Positions 7,234 through 16,395 of a stretch of 34,300 nt of DNA are shown here, in pieces. The number at the start of each line of letters is the position of its first letter. Position 1 is the stretch's first letter. The notes below the pieces were generated by a model, which was given only the letters and a program-made list of their open reading frames with translations, was not told the DNA's origin and made no database searches. Made by a program: the position numbers and the translations under genes. Where the stretch lies: NCBI GenBank assembly GCA_013298045.1, contig JAAFJI010000008.1:1-34300 (forward strand), in the 5' to 3' direction. This DNA comes from Betaproteobacteria bacterium (GTDB taxonomy: Bacteria > Pseudomonadota > Gammaproteobacteria > Burkholderiales > Casimicrobiaceae).

Positions 7234-8069
7234 GCCGCCACACAATCCGCAAGCGCAACAAACTGCTCCGTCGTTAAATCCTCTGCGCGCGCCTGCGGGT
7301 CAACGTGTGCTTTTTCGAATCGCTCGGCGTCGATCCATTGCACTAGACTTTTGCGGAGCATTTTTCTTCGTTGTGTGAATGCTTGGGTGACCAGTTGCGC
7401 GAAGAATTTTTCGTTCTTCGGGCGTAGACGATCGGCGGCCAGCGGTACGAGGCGAACGATTGACGAATCTACCGCCGGAATCGGTCGAAACGCGCCGGGC
7501 GGCACGTCGAAACATTTCTCTACGCGATAGCGATATTGCAGCATCACCGAGAGTCGCCCGCGTGCGTCCTCGCCCGCACCTGCGGCCATGCGATCGACAA
7601 CTTCTTTTTGCAACATGAAAGTCATGTCGGCGATTCGATCTTCGTACTCACAGAGCCGGAAGAGAATCGGCGTTGAAATGTTGTACGGCAGGTTGCCAAC
7701 GATGCGAAGCGGCGATGGCAAGGTTGCGAAATCGAATTCGAGCGCGTCGCCTTCGTGAATACGTAGTTGTTGTTCGGTGAATTCCGTTTTGAGCCGCGCA
7801 ACGAGATCGCGATCGATTTCTACGACGTCGAGGCTTGCGGTAACGCCCTCCGCGCATTGCGCTTGCATTGCATCGAGCAATTCGCGAGTGAGCGCCGCTT
7901 GGCCCGGGCCGATTTCTACGAGGTGATCGCTCGGTTTTGGATCGATGGCTTCAACGATTCGTCGGATGTAGGTTTTGTCGACCAAGAAGTTTTGGCCGAA
8001 GCGCTTCCTTGCACGATGTGCAGTGTGATGAGGATTGTCTCGGTTCAGGGCGATGGCGGGCGTTTTCAC
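7230..8069 (-). CDS. rsmA: 16S rRNA dimethyladenosine transferase RsmA (KsgA)
   Basis: A 279-residue methyltransferase that dimethylates the two adjacent adenines in the 3'-terminal helix 45 of 16S rRNA, a late check in small-subunit assembly. The N-terminal RKRFGQNFLVD, the SAM-binding VEIGPGQAALT, the catalytic NLPYNIS motif and the C-terminal QAFTQRRKMLRKSL are all present. The open frame extends to 8264, but no good start exists there. The GTG at 8067-8069 was chosen because it leaves a normal 21-residue lead before KRFGQNFL and because a TACAAT box lies six bases upstream with no ribosome binding site, as in several other genes here. E. coli has 273 residues. Confidence 0.93.
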   Translation of the reverse strand: MKTPAIALNRDNPHHTAHRARKRFGQNFLVDKTYIRRIVEAIDPKPSDHLVEIGPGQAALTRELLDAMQAQCAEGVTASLDVVEIDRDLVARLKTEFTEQQLRIHEGDALEFDFATLPSPLRIVGNLPYNISTPILFRLCEYEDRIADMTFMLQKEVVDRMAAGAGEDARGRLSVMLQYRYRVEKCFDVPPGAFRPIPAVDSSIVRLVPLAADRLRPKNEKFFAQLVTQAFTQRRKMLRKSLVQWIDAERFEKAHVDPQARAEDLTTEQFVALADCVAA

Positions 8070-8075
8070 CCGCAA

Positions 8076-8081
8076 ATTGTA
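8076..8081 (-). promoter_or_regulatory. TACAAT box just before rsmA
   Basis: A -10-like TACAAT on the minus strand is separated from the rsmA GTG by six bases. Transcription would start at or within a base or two of the start codon, giving a leaderless mRNA. Confidence 0.45.
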
Positions 8082-8280
8082 GAGATCGTCTGTTGGGTCG
8101 AGCGGAAGCGTGGTGTGCGCGGTGCGAGTGACTCGCTTTGAGAGCCCGGAATAACGAGTGGCGCCGAGTGGTCGCCTCCACATGGATTCGTGGGTGTGGA
8201 CTTCGACGCGCTCAATGGCATCCTGAGCGTGTTTAGGCTCAAGCCTATCGCACGATGAAATCATCGCGGCAGCTCGCTTC

Positions 8281-8286
8281 TACAAT
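8281..8286 (+). promoter_or_regulatory. TACAAT box just before the P-loop kinase gene
   Basis: A TACAAT box ends seven bases before the ATG at 8294. It would place the transcription start at the start codon, and it argues against the earlier in-frame ATG at 8255. Confidence 0.45.
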
Positions 8287-8293
8287 TCTTCGG

Positions 8294-8728
8294 ATGATCC
8301 AGACGATTGCAACCTACGATTGCGTGATCTTGCGCGGGCTGCCGGGTAGCGGCAAAAGCACGTTTGCGAAACGTTTGGCAGACGAGTTTGGTTTCGTACA
8401 ACTCGAAGCCGACGATCACTTTTTTGTGAAGGGCGAGTATCGATTCGATCCGGCGCGGGTCGCCGACGCGCATGCGCTTGTGGTTCGCGACGCGCTCAAG
8501 CATCTGCAAGTCGGTCAGCGCGTCGTTGTCGCGAATACCCATGTCCGACTCTGGGAAATGGCGGCCATCGTCGGTGCCTGTGCGATCGCGATGAAACGTT
8601 ACTGCGTCGTTGAATGTGGCGGGCGCTGGGTCGGTCGCCACGACGTGCCCGCCGAGGTGCGCGATCAGATGCAAGCGAGGTGGGAGCTCTGGCCCGAGGC
8701 GCACCCCGCACCACGCTTCTCGATTTAG
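8294..8728 (+). CDS. P-loop ATP-binding protein (AAA_33 / zeta-toxin-like kinase family)
   Basis: A 144-residue small nucleotide kinase-like protein. Walker A is LRGLPGSGKST near residues 12-22. A conserved ADDHFF follows, then VANTHVRLWEM, which fits the lid or substrate region of this family, and HDVPAEVRDQMQARWE near the C-terminus. Such proteins phosphorylate diverse small molecules or nucleic-acid ends; the substrate here is unknown. A longer reading from 8255 adds 13 residues, but the TACAAT box seven bases before 8294 and the usual short lead before Walker A favour the later ATG. It is divergent from rsmA. No partner antitoxin is seen nearby. Confidence 0.7.
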   Translation: MIQTIATYDCVILRGLPGSGKSTFAKRLADEFGFVQLEADDHFFVKGEYRFDPARVADAHALVVRDALKHLQVGQRVVVANTHVRLWEMAAIVGACAIAMKRYCVVECGGRWVGRHDVPAEVRDQMQARWELWPEAHPAPRFSI

Positions 8729-8820
8729 CCGCCCGCTTGCAACACCGTTGTGCGCCGCGATCGCAAATACAGTTTCATTCCTGAATTGCTTTTTATGCCC
8801 TATTCAATAAGGCGTCACCG

Positions 8821-9921
8821 CTATTTTTTGTATACCTCGGCAGTAAGGTAGGAATCGCTCTGTAGCTGAAAAGCCAGGGCATTGAGGCAAATTCCTGAGG
8901 GTGTTGGCGCGGTACAGCTTGGTTTTACTGTTTGCGCATTGCTCATCGGCACCACCGCGTAGGAGCCTTTGGGCAGCTTGTGCTCGCAAATTCGGTAGCC
9001 GTTGATGACCGCGCCGCCGCTCGTCGGACCGCACCAGGCGATCTCTTTGAAGCCGTGGTAGAGCTTCACTGCGGGCTCATTGCCAGCGCCAAGATTTCCG
9101 CCCGATTTCACGAATAGCTTGAGGTTGACCAGCGGCTCGCCGCCTTTGAACACCATGACCGCGCCGCCCTGCGCTTCGCCGGGCGCGATCGTTGAATCGG
9201 TCTGACAATTGGCGAACTGACCCGGTGGGCAATGCCAGCCAAGTAGCGTGCCGCCGTCGTAGAGGATGAGCGCTGGCCGGTTGGTGTCGATGGAGACGTT
9301 GCAGAACGCCATGTCGGTGTGCACATCGGCGGGGCGCATCAGAGGGAAGTTGCCCTTCGTTGCCGTCGCATAGTTGCAGGCTCCGATTTGCTTTCCGTCC
9401 TGCATGATCCACGCTTTGAGGCCGTTGAGCGGCGCGTTCTTTTGCGCGAGAAACAGCTGGAAATTCACCATTTTCGGCGGCTTCGGCGTGGCCGAGGGCG
9501 GCAACGGCGCGCCGCCCTGCATCACCGGCACGGCAACGCGGTTTTGCGAGTCGGGTGTAAATGTCGGATCGTTTTGGCAGGTCGCGCCGTTCGGTGGGCA
9601 GTACCAATTGAGCACTTTTCCGTTTGGCACGAGCAGCACGGGCTTTCCGACATCCAGCATAAAGTTGCAGCGCGCTTGCTTGGTCTGAACGTTTGGCGGC
9701 AAGGGCGTGAGGTAGAAGTCTTTACTCGCGGTCGCATAACTGCAGACGCCGACAACCTGACCGTTTTGGTGGACGCTGACTTGCGCCGATTCGAGGGGGG
9801 TATCGTGCTGCGCGAGAAAGAGCTGCAAGATCGACTTTTGCGCAAATACCGTTGCGGGCGTGACCAAGACGATCACCAGCGCGAGCAAGCGCGCCGCATT
9901 TGCTGTCAAACAAGAAACCAT
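8821..9921 (-). CDS. Secreted modular cysteine-rich protein, function unknown
   Basis: I do not recognise this 366-residue protein. It has a signal peptide (hydrophobic core about residues 10-22, likely cleavage after TVFA at 27). The mature part holds two clear repeats, residues 31-140 and 153-263, both opening LFLAQ and sharing the patterns CSYATA/CNYATA, WYCPP/WHCPP and QGGAPL/KGGEPL. Four cysteines occupy matching places (60, 85, 108, 115 and 182, 207, 231, 239). A diverged third module (264-366) also carries four (297, 312, 336, 345). The pattern suggests disulphide-stabilised periplasmic or exported domains. A GGAG seven bases before the ATG supports the start. It lies alone, divergent from dnaJ. 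Confidence 0.75.
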   Translation of the reverse strand: MVSCLTANAARLLALVIVLVTPATVFAQKSILQLFLAQHDTPLESAQVSVHQNGQVVGVCSYATASKDFYLTPLPPNVQTKQARCNFMLDVGKPVLLVPNGKVLNWYCPPNGATCQNDPTFTPDSQNRVAVPVMQGGAPLPPSATPKPPKMVNFQLFLAQKNAPLNGLKAWIMQDGKQIGACNYATATKGNFPLMRPADVHTDMAFCNVSIDTNRPALILYDGGTLLGWHCPPGQFANCQTDSTIAPGEAQGGAVMVFKGGEPLVNLKLFVKSGGNLGAGNEPAVKLYHGFKEIAWCGPTSGGAVINGYRICEHKLPKGSYAVVPMSNAQTVKPSCTAPTPSGICLNALAFQLQSDSYLTAEVYKK

Positions 9922-10128
9922 GTGAATTCTCCGGAAAGTGTTATTTTGGAAGGGTGGTTTGCGTCTTTTTCACCTGGATGTATCGGTGAAAAATATAGCG
10001 CTACCGCCTCAGTCGTGTCGCGATTCGGTTCGGTTCAAGAATGCGCTTGAAAATGCAGGCACGCCCCCCAAATCCCCCGCTAACTTAATGGTTTTGATGA
10101 CCCGTGTGGCAAAACGCGCGGGCCGTAT

Positions 10129-11256
10129 ATGGCAAAAAAAGATTTCTACAAGGTGCTCGGTGTCGATAAAAGCGCCTCCGAGGACGACATCAAGAAGGCG
10201 TATCGCAAGCTCGCGATGAAGTTTCATCCGGACCGCAATCCGGACGACAAGCAGGCCGAGGAGAGTTTTAAGGAAGCCAAGGAAGCCTACGAAATTCTCT
10301 CCGAGCCGCAAAAGCGCGCCGCCTACGACCAATACGGTCATGCCGGCGTCGATCCGCAGGCGGGCGCAGCGGCCGGCGGCTTCGCGGGCGGCAACTTCGG
10401 CGACGCGTTCGGCGACATATTTGGTGAGATTTTTGGGGGCGGTCGCGGACGCCAGCAACGCGCCGATTCGCCGTTTCGCGGCTCCGATCTCCGCTACAAC
10501 CTAGAGATTACGCTGGAGGAAGCCGCGCGTGGCACGACGACTAAGCTGCGCATCCCTACCACCGAGACCTGTGATGTCTGCCACGGCACCGGCGCTGAAA
10601 AAGGTCACGATCCGGAGACTTGTCCGACCTGCAAAGGCGCGGGCGTCGTTCGCATGTCGCAAGGCTTTTTTAGCGTCCAGCAAACCTGCCCGCAGTGTCG
10701 CGGCAGCGGCAAAATCATCAAGCATCCGTGCAAGAGCTGTCATGGCGCGGGGGTGAAGAAAACCGCGAAAACGCTGGAAGTCAAGATTCCGGCAGGCGTG
10801 GACACAGATGATCGCGTGCGCCTTTCGGGCGAAGGCGAAGCGGGCAGCAATGGTGGACCGGCGGGCGACCTATATGTGGTGGTGCAGATCAAGCCGCATG
10901 CGGTGTTTCAGCGCGACGGAGCCGACCTTCACTGCGAAATGCCGATTTCGTTTTCGACCGCTGCACTCGGCGGCGAGCTCGAAATTCCGACGCTAGACGG
11001 AAAGGCGATGCTCAAAGTGCCGGGCGAAACCCAGAGTGGACAGGTGTTCCGGCTCAAAAACAAGGGAATTCGGCCAGTGCGTGGCTCCGTGACCGGCGAC
11101 CTGTACTGCCACGTCCAAGTGGAAACGCCGGTCAATATCACCTCGCGCCAAAAAGAATTGCTCAAAGAATTCGAAGACATTCGTGCAAAGAATGCGGCGA
11201 AACAGAGCCCCAAAGAAGCTGGTTTTTTCGATAAGCTGAAGTCCTTCTTCGAGTAG
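10129..11256 (+). CDS. dnaJ: Chaperone protein DnaJ
   Basis: A 375-residue type I Hsp40 that delivers unfolded clients to DnaK and stimulates its ATPase. The J domain (1-70) carries the essential HPD in [11 protein letters not shown] Gly/Phe-rich linker follows (about 75-115), then four zinc-binding CxxCxGxG repeats ([32 protein letters not shown]) and the C-terminal substrate-binding beta domains. Length equals the E. coli protein. dnaK and grpE are not in the window. No strong ribosome binding site is seen before the ATG; the start is set by the conserved [12 protein letters not shown]. Confidence 0.97.
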   Translation: MAKKDFYKVLGVDKSASEDDIKKAYRKLAMKFHPDRNPDDKQAEESFKEAKEAYEILSEPQKRAAYDQYGHAGVDPQAGAAAGGFAGGNFGDAFGDIFGEIFGGGRGRQQRADSPFRGSDLRYNLEITLEEAARGTTTKLRIPTTETCDVCHGTGAEKGHDPETCPTCKGAGVVRMSQGFFSVQQTCPQCRGSGKIIKHPCKSCHGAGVKKTAKTLEVKIPAGVDTDDRVRLSGEGEAGSNGGPAGDLYVVVQIKPHAVFQRDGADLHCEMPISFSTAALGGELEIPTLDGKAMLKVPGETQSGQVFRLKNKGIRPVRGSVTGDLYCHVQVETPVNITSRQKELLKEFEDIRAKNAAKQSPKEAGFFDKLKSFFE

Positions 11257-11296
11257 GATTTAGACGCTCGCATCGTTCTGCGGAGAGCCCAAGCGC

Positions 11297-11302
11297 TACA
11301 TT
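11297..11302 (+). promoter_or_regulatory. TACATT box just before the hybrid kinase gene
   Basis: A -10-like TACATT ends six bases before the ATG at 11309, and no ribosome binding site is present, consistent with a leaderless start. Confidence 0.35.
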
Positions 11303-11308
11303 AGCCGC

Positions 11309-14300
11309 ATGGTTTCGCAAAATCCGCAGCGGCGCTTGCGCACGCTTCTTACCGTTCCGTTTGTCGGCCTCATTCTCGCGCCGTCGCTCATCATCGCGCT
11401 CTCGTCGCTCTACGCCGGGTTGCGGGCGGTTGATACGTTATCGGAGCGGCTGATCACCGATATTTCCGGTCGGGTCGAGCAGGCTGCGGTTCATCAGCTC
11501 GAAGAGGCCGCCATTACCCTGCGCGCCACCTATCCGGAACCCTCCGACGCGCATGACGGATCGCTCGCAGTCTTTGCGAACCCGACGCTTCTTGAGCGTA
11601 AGCTCTTCGAGCTGACTGCGGCCGCGCGCACTACCAGCTACATGTTCTACGGCGCTGAGAACGGAGCCTTTATCGGTGTCGATCGTGGACGAGCAGGCGC
11701 ACGGGCGGCTGCCACCGTGCGGGTGCAAGACGATGCCACGCAACCGCGAAAAATTTATTCGGCGCGCGCGCCGCTTGATCGTTCGCGCCTCATAGAGGTC
11801 GAGGCGCGGGTCTTCGACGCACGCACGCGACCGTGGTACGTGAAGGCGAAGCAACAAAATCGGTTGATCTGGACGCCTGTTTACATCTCGTTTGCCTCCG
11901 GCGCGCTGGTTACCACTGCGAGTCAGCCTGTGGTCTCTCGCGATGGTCGCCTAATGGGGGTCTTGGCCGCTGACGTTGGCTTAGGCGAGCTCTCGGACTT
12001 CATGAAGTCGGTCAACGTCAGTGAAAACGGCGTCGCCTACATCGTCGACCACGAGGGCTATCTCGTTGCAAGCTCCGCACCAGGTGAACCGTTTCGCATC
12101 AATCAAAACGCTCAAAACCGCGTGCGTCCGAGCGAGAGCGGCTCTGCCATTTCGCGCGATAGCGCGCTGTGGTGGCAGAGCCTCAAGCAGGCTCGATCTG
12201 TACAGGAAGACATCGAACCGGCGTCAGCCCGCGGCAAATTGCGCAGCGCGAAGATAGACGGTGCCCAGGGAGAGTCGATTGACGTCGCGACTCGGCGAAT
12301 CGCGAATATCGAAGGCGTCGACTGGGATATCGTGGTGGCGATCCCGCGCAGCGATTTCACTGCGCCGATCGTGCGAAGCGCCGTGCTCATGTTTGTGGTG
12401 ATCGTCGCCGCGCTCGCAGCCGCGCTACAGCTCGGTTTGTGGATCGTGCGACGGGTCACAGGCGACGTTGAGGCGCTGGTGCGCGCGTCCAACGCATACT
12501 CGATTGATGCCGAACCGTTTCAGCCGCCGCGCACGACGTTGCGCGAAACGAGCGATTTAGCCGCCGCGTTCAGTGGAATGTTCGCGCGGCTACGCGAATC
12601 GCTTGGCACCATTCGCGAGCAAAACGAAGATCTCGCGGCGATCAACATGTCGCTCGAAGAGCGGGTTGAGCGTCGCACCCGGCAGCTTGAGGCAAAAAAT
12701 TCGGAGCTGGTTGCCGAAGTGGAGCGACGCAGTGCGCTCGAAGCCGACGTTCGCGCCGCGTCGCAAGCGGCGACCAAACAAGCCGACGACAAAGCGCGAT
12801 TCATGGCCATTCTGAGTCATGAATTACGCACGCCGCTGCAGGCGGTGATCGGAGCGAGCGAGATGCTCGCCAGCAAGATGCCGGTCGAAGCAAACGAGAT
12901 CAACATCCTAAAGGCTGCGTCGAAATCGATTCTCACGCTCGTCGATGGAGTTTTGTCTTATTCGAAACTCGAAGCCGGCAAGGTGCAGCCGCTGTACTCG
13001 CGCTTCTCCCTGGCCGAGGTCATCGACGAGAGCATCGCGCTTTCGCGGCTGGCGCATCCGGGGCGCGCGGTCGCGGTCGATTGCGCGATTGCCGCTGACG
13101 TCCCTGTGCGGGTGGAATCCGATGCCGGCATGGTGCGCCAGTTGCTCATGAATTTGCTTCAAAACGCGTTCAAGTATGCGCATGGCAGTCCCGTGCGCAT
13201 CGATGTGACAGCGGGCACGAACCTTGGTACAAGCCCTGAGGCCGCCCAGGTGGGGGTGTGGACCCTGAGCGTGTGCGTAAGCGACAACGGCCCCGGCATT
13301 CCGCAGGCGTCGCGTGAACGATTATTCAAACCCTTCGAGCAGGTTGGTCAGGGCAGTGCCGATCCCTCGCGCGGCAGCGGACTCGGACTGGCAATCTGCG
13401 CGATGCTTGCGCGCTCGCTCGGCGGCGATATCGCGGCACTGGACGATCATGCGGGCGCAGGTACTGGCGCACGAATCGGGTTCTGGATTCCGGTGCGCAC
13501 CGCCTCGAGCATGAACGTCGCGGGATCGAGTCTGGCGAGCCTGTCCGACGCGGGAACGACGGGCTCGCCGCTGGCGATTCTGCTGGTTGAAGATCACCCA
13601 GTTAACCAGCGATTGGTCACTGAGATGTTGCGGGCGTTGGGGCACCGGGTGCACGCGGTGGGTAGCGGCGGCGATGCGTGCGCTGCGTTCGCCGACACAC
13701 AATCGGCTGAGGCGCGGTTCGAATACGACGTTGTGCTGATGGATTTGAATTTGCCCGACTTTTCAGGCATCGAAGCGGCACAACGCATCAGCGCATCGTG
13801 CCAGGCTGCGGGGCGCACTCGACCGGCGCTGATCGCGCTTACGGCGAGCGCGGACGAGAGCGATCGGCTGGCGTGCGCGGCGGCCGGAATGCGCGAGCGC
13901 ATTACAAAACCGGCAACAATTCAGTCGTTAAGAACAGCTTTAGCGACGTATGCCCTGGAAAAAATGAGGAACTCATTGCTTGAAAGAAATAATGAGTTAG
14001 CCAATGAACCCAATGAAAATATATATTCAGAGCGGCGTAAGAGCGAAATGTTGAATCTGAGCATGCTCCTAGGGCTCGCTGAGGTCGAAAAGCGCGGGAA
14101 CACGCGCTTCGTCGCCGCCGTCATCACGGAATTCGTGGATGGACTTGACGCTGAGCTCGATGCGGTGTTCTCAGCACTGCGAACCGGAGACAGCGCCGCG
14201 CTCAAGCGACGGGTTCACGCGCTCTCGGGCGCGGCGAGTTCGGTCGGCGCGCGCGCTCTCGCCGATTGCCTTCGCGCGAGCGAGATCGATGGCGTTGCCA

Positions 14301-14392
14301 GCGCGATCGAATCGCTCACGCAGGTCGCTTCGCAGACCCGTATGGCGCTAATCGAGTGGCGCGATGCGCATGTCGCCCGATCGGCTCGCTGA
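11309..14392 (+). CDS. Hybrid sensor histidine kinase with receiver and Hpt domains
   Basis: A 1027-residue inner-membrane sensor. The order is: membrane segment about 13-38, periplasmic double-Cache-type sensor (to about 350, with RPWYVKAKQQNRLIWTPVY), membrane segment about 354-380, HAMP-like linker, coiled coil, then HisKA with phospho-acceptor H504 in SHELRTPL. The ATPase domain follows (NLLQNAFKYA, DNGPGIP, GSGLGLAIC), then a receiver with D812 in VLMDLNLPD and a C-terminal Hpt with H970 in RVHALSGAASS. It predicts an internal H504-D812-H970 relay ending on the regulator at 14545. The linker between receiver and Hpt is noticeably AT-rich. The ligand is unknown; Cache domains usually bind small organic molecules. 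Confidence 0.92.
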   Translation: MVSQNPQRRLRTLLTVPFVGLILAPSLIIALSSLYAGLRAVDTLSERLITDISGRVEQAAVHQLEEAAITLRATYPEPSDAHDGSLAVFANPTLLERKLFELTAAARTTSYMFYGAENGAFIGVDRGRAGARAAATVRVQDDATQPRKIYSARAPLDRSRLIEVEARVFDARTRPWYVKAKQQNRLIWTPVYISFASGALVTTASQPVVSRDGRLMGVLAADVGLGELSDFMKSVNVSENGVAYIVDHEGYLVASSAPGEPFRINQNAQNRVRPSESGSAISRDSALWWQSLKQARSVQEDIEPASARGKLRSAKIDGAQGESIDVATRRIANIEGVDWDIVVAIPRSDFTAPIVRSAVLMFVVIVAALAAALQLGLWIVRRVTGDVEALVRASNAYSIDAEPFQPPRTTLRETSDLAAAFSGMFARLRESLGTIREQNEDLAAINMSLEERVERRTRQLEAKNSELVAEVERRSALEADVRAASQAATKQADDKARFMAILSHELRTPLQAVIGASEMLASKMPVEANEINILKAASKSILTLVDGVLSYSKLEAGKVQPLYSRFSLAEVIDESIALSRLAHPGRAVAVDCAIAADVPVRVESDAGMVRQLLMNLLQNAFKYAHGSPVRIDVTAGTNLGTSPEAAQVGVWTLSVCVSDNGPGIPQASRERLFKPFEQVGQGSADPSRGSGLGLAICAMLARSLGGDIAALDDHAGAGTGARIGFWIPVRTASSMNVAGSSLASLSDAGTTGSPLAILLVEDHPVNQRLVTEMLRALGHRVHAVGSGGDACAAFADTQSAEARFEYDVVLMDLNLPDFSGIEAAQRISASCQAAGRTRPALIALTASADESDRLACAAAGMRERITKPATIQSLRTALATYALEKMRNSLLERNNELANEPNENIYSERRKSEMLNLSMLLGLAEVEKRGNTRFVAAVITEFVDGLDAELDAVFSALRTGDSAALKRRVHALSGAASSVGARALADCLRASEIDGVASAIESLTQVASQTRMALIEWRDAHVARSAR

Positions 14393-14544
14393 AGGTGTGG
14401 GCATCGAGCGCCGGCAACGCGTTGTCTCAGAGGGTTCCTAAATTGGTCGCGTTCTCAGAAAAATCGTCGCAAATCCAGCGCTTCGCATAGACAATTCGTC
14501 CCGTGTGTGAATGGGGAAGTTCACGACGAGAGGAAGTAACAAGC

Positions 14545-15150
14545 GTGGTACAGATTGGAATTGCAGATGACCATCCGATTGTCCGGGCTGGTCTAAAGGG
14601 CATTGTCGCGAGCGACGCAACCTACGTTGTTGCAGGCGAGGCGCGCGATAGCGTGAGCACCATCGAGCTGGTTCGATCGAAAGCGCTCGATTTGCTGCTG
14701 CTTGATCTGTCGATGCCCGGACGTGGCGGCCTGTGGCTGCTTTCGCGCGTACTCGACGAACGGCCAGGGCTTCGTGTGGTGGTGATTTCATCCTACGACC
14801 CGGCGTCGCACAAAGAGCGTTCACTGGCGCTCGGAGCAGCCGCCTATTTGCACAAAGACACCGAACCGGCGGGCGTACTTGCGGCAGTTCGCGATGCGCT
14901 GCGCAAGCCCGCGCCCGCCCGCACCCGTCTGTTCGAAGCCGAACCGCATACGACGCTTTCGAACCGACAGTACGATATTTTCATGCACCTCGTTGCAGGC
15001 AAATCGGTGACCGATATTGCAGCAATGTTCAATCTGAGCGTGAAAACTGTCAGCACCCACAAAGTCGCGGTGCAGAAGCGTTTGGGCGCGGAAAGTGTGG
15101 TCGATTTGGTGCGCTATGCTGCCCGCCACGGGATTTCGGCAGCGGCTTAG
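14545..15150 (+). CDS. NarL/FixJ-type response regulator
   Basis: A 201-residue transcription factor. The receiver domain (1-120) has the acidic pair in IADDHP, phospho-acceptor D54 in LLLLDLSMPG, and the conserved lysine in LHKDTEP. The C-terminal LuxR-type helix-turn-helix spans about 135-195 (LSNRQYDIFMHLVAGKSV and LSVKTVSTHK). The GTG at 14545 was preferred over an upstream GTG at 14503 because AGGAAG lies eight bases before it and MVQIGIADDHP is the usual receiver start. It follows the hybrid kinase by about 150 bases, and is its likely partner, receiving phosphate from the Hpt domain. Its targets are not shown by the sequence. Confidence 0.92.
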   Translation: MVQIGIADDHPIVRAGLKGIVASDATYVVAGEARDSVSTIELVRSKALDLLLLDLSMPGRGGLWLLSRVLDERPGLRVVVISSYDPASHKERSLALGAAAYLHKDTEPAGVLAAVRDALRKPAPARTRLFEAEPHTTLSNRQYDIFMHLVAGKSVTDIAAMFNLSVKTVSTHKVAVQKRLGAESVVDLVRYAARHGISAAA

Positions 15151-15183
15151 TTTTTTTGCAGCGACCGGTCTATGTCAGGTTGC

Positions 15184-15260
15184 TGGTCGGGGTGAGAGGA
15201 TTCGAACCTCCGGCCTCTACGTCCCGAACGTAGCGCTCTACCAGGCTAAGCTACACCCCG
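15184..15260 (-). tRNA. tRNA-Pro, anticodon CGG
   Basis: A 77-base cloverleaf on the minus strand. The acceptor stem pairs CGGGGTG with CACCCCG, starting with the proline-typical C1-G72. The anticodon stem CTACG/CGTAG encloses the loop TTCGGGA, so the anticodon is CGG. The T arm has GGTTCGAATCC. The discriminator is A and the 3' CCA is encoded. No second copy of its 3' end that could mark an integrated element was noticed in the window. Confidence 0.96.
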
Positions 15261-15390
15261 AATGTGCGCAATTGCGACGCGATACGATGTATTGGTGCCG
15301 ATACGACGAAGATCGCGGGAGTTCGCATCTTTCACGCGTTTGCAATGTACGTGGCGATTCGCGTTGAGCTCCATCAGGACTGCGGGAAAA

Positions 15391-16395
15391 TCACACATTT
15401 CGACGAACCGAATACTCGCATAATTCTAGCATCCAGCTTTTCGCGCGGGTCGTCGGAAGCGATGCGAGTTGATCGGCGGCGGAGGCTGCGTACTGCTCGG
15501 CAACCGCCATGCTTGCATCCAACGCACCGCAAGATTCGAGCAGCATGCGCACCCGAGGTAAGTGCTCATGGTCGTGGGTGTCGCGATTGCTGCGGATGAC
15601 TGAACACAGCCACTGGCGCTCGGCGCTCGACGTGCGCGCGAGTGCGAGGATGATCGGAAGCGTAAGCTTGCCTTCAGCAAGGTCGTCGCCGAGACTTTTG
15701 CCGAGCGAGCCGGCATCGCCCCGGTAGTCGAGCACATCGTCTGCGATCTGGAATGCAACGCCCAGTCGTCGGGCATACTCGGCCATCATTCGCTCGCCGC
15801 TGGCGTCAGCGTCCACCGCAATTGCGCCTAGGGCACCGGCCGCCTCAAACAACTTCGCGGTCTTCGCCTCGATTACCGCCATGTAGTCGCCCTCGGTCAA
15901 ATCGAGATTGCCAAGCGCCATCAGTTGCATGACCTCGCCTTCGGCGATTCGATTGGTTGCCTCCGCGACGATTTGCAAAACCCGCATATTTCCGGTGCCC
16001 ACCATCACCTGGAACGCTCGGCTGTAGAGGAAATCGCCCACTAGCACGCTGGCTGGATTGCCGAACTCTGCGTTTGCTGTCGGACGCCCGCGTCGCAAAT
16101 CGGAATCGTCCACGACGTCATCGTGAAGCAAGGTCGCAGTGTGGATCAGCTCAATCGTTGCTGCCAGATCGATTGCTTTTTTCGTGCTTGCCTCGGGTTT
16201 TATGGCTTTAGCTGCCAAAAAAACGAGTAAGGGTCGAAGCCTTTTTCCACCAGCTGATACGATGTAGTCAGCGATAGATCGAATAAGTAATACTTCCGAA
16301 TCAAGTGTTGTGCGAAGCCGCGAATCAAGCGCCGACAGCTCCTCGGCGAGTCCTTGTGTGAGATCAGAAATCGACGTAGGTGCGACCAAAACCAT
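15391..16395 (-). CDS. ispB: Octaprenyl (polyprenyl) diphosphate synthase
   Basis: A 334-residue trans-prenyltransferase that extends farnesyl diphosphate with isopentenyl diphosphate to make the side chain of ubiquinone. Both aspartate-rich motifs are present: LLHDDVVDDSDLRRG and FQIADDVLDYRGD. The GGKRLRPLL motif binds the isopentenyl substrate. The frame extends nine codons further to 16422, but a TACAAT box (16404-16409) lies eight bases before the ATG at 16395 and would remove those codons from the transcript. It is the only terpenoid gene here. In many proteobacteria it faces rplU directly; here the pga operon lies between. Confidence 0.93.
   Translation of the reverse strand: MVLVAPTSISDLTQGLAEELSALDSRLRTTLDSEVLLIRSIADYIVSAGGKRLRPLLVFLAAKAIKPEASTKKAIDLAATIELIHTATLLHDDVVDDSDLRRGRPTANAEFGNPASVLVGDFLYSRAFQVMVGTGNMRVLQIVAEATNRIAEGEVMQLMALGNLDLTEGDYMAVIEAKTAKLFEAAGALGAIAVDADASGERMMAEYARRLGVAFQIADDVLDYRGDAGSLGKSLGDDLAEGKLTLPIILALARTSSAERQWLCSVIRSNRDTHDHEHLPRVRMLLESCGALDASMAVAEQYAASAADQLASLPTTRAKSWMLELCEYSVRRNV

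Noticed and set aside
15184-15260. tRNA-Pro as an integration site for an island
   Set aside because: No second copy of the tRNA 3' end and no integrase were seen, and the pga cluster is not next to the tRNA.
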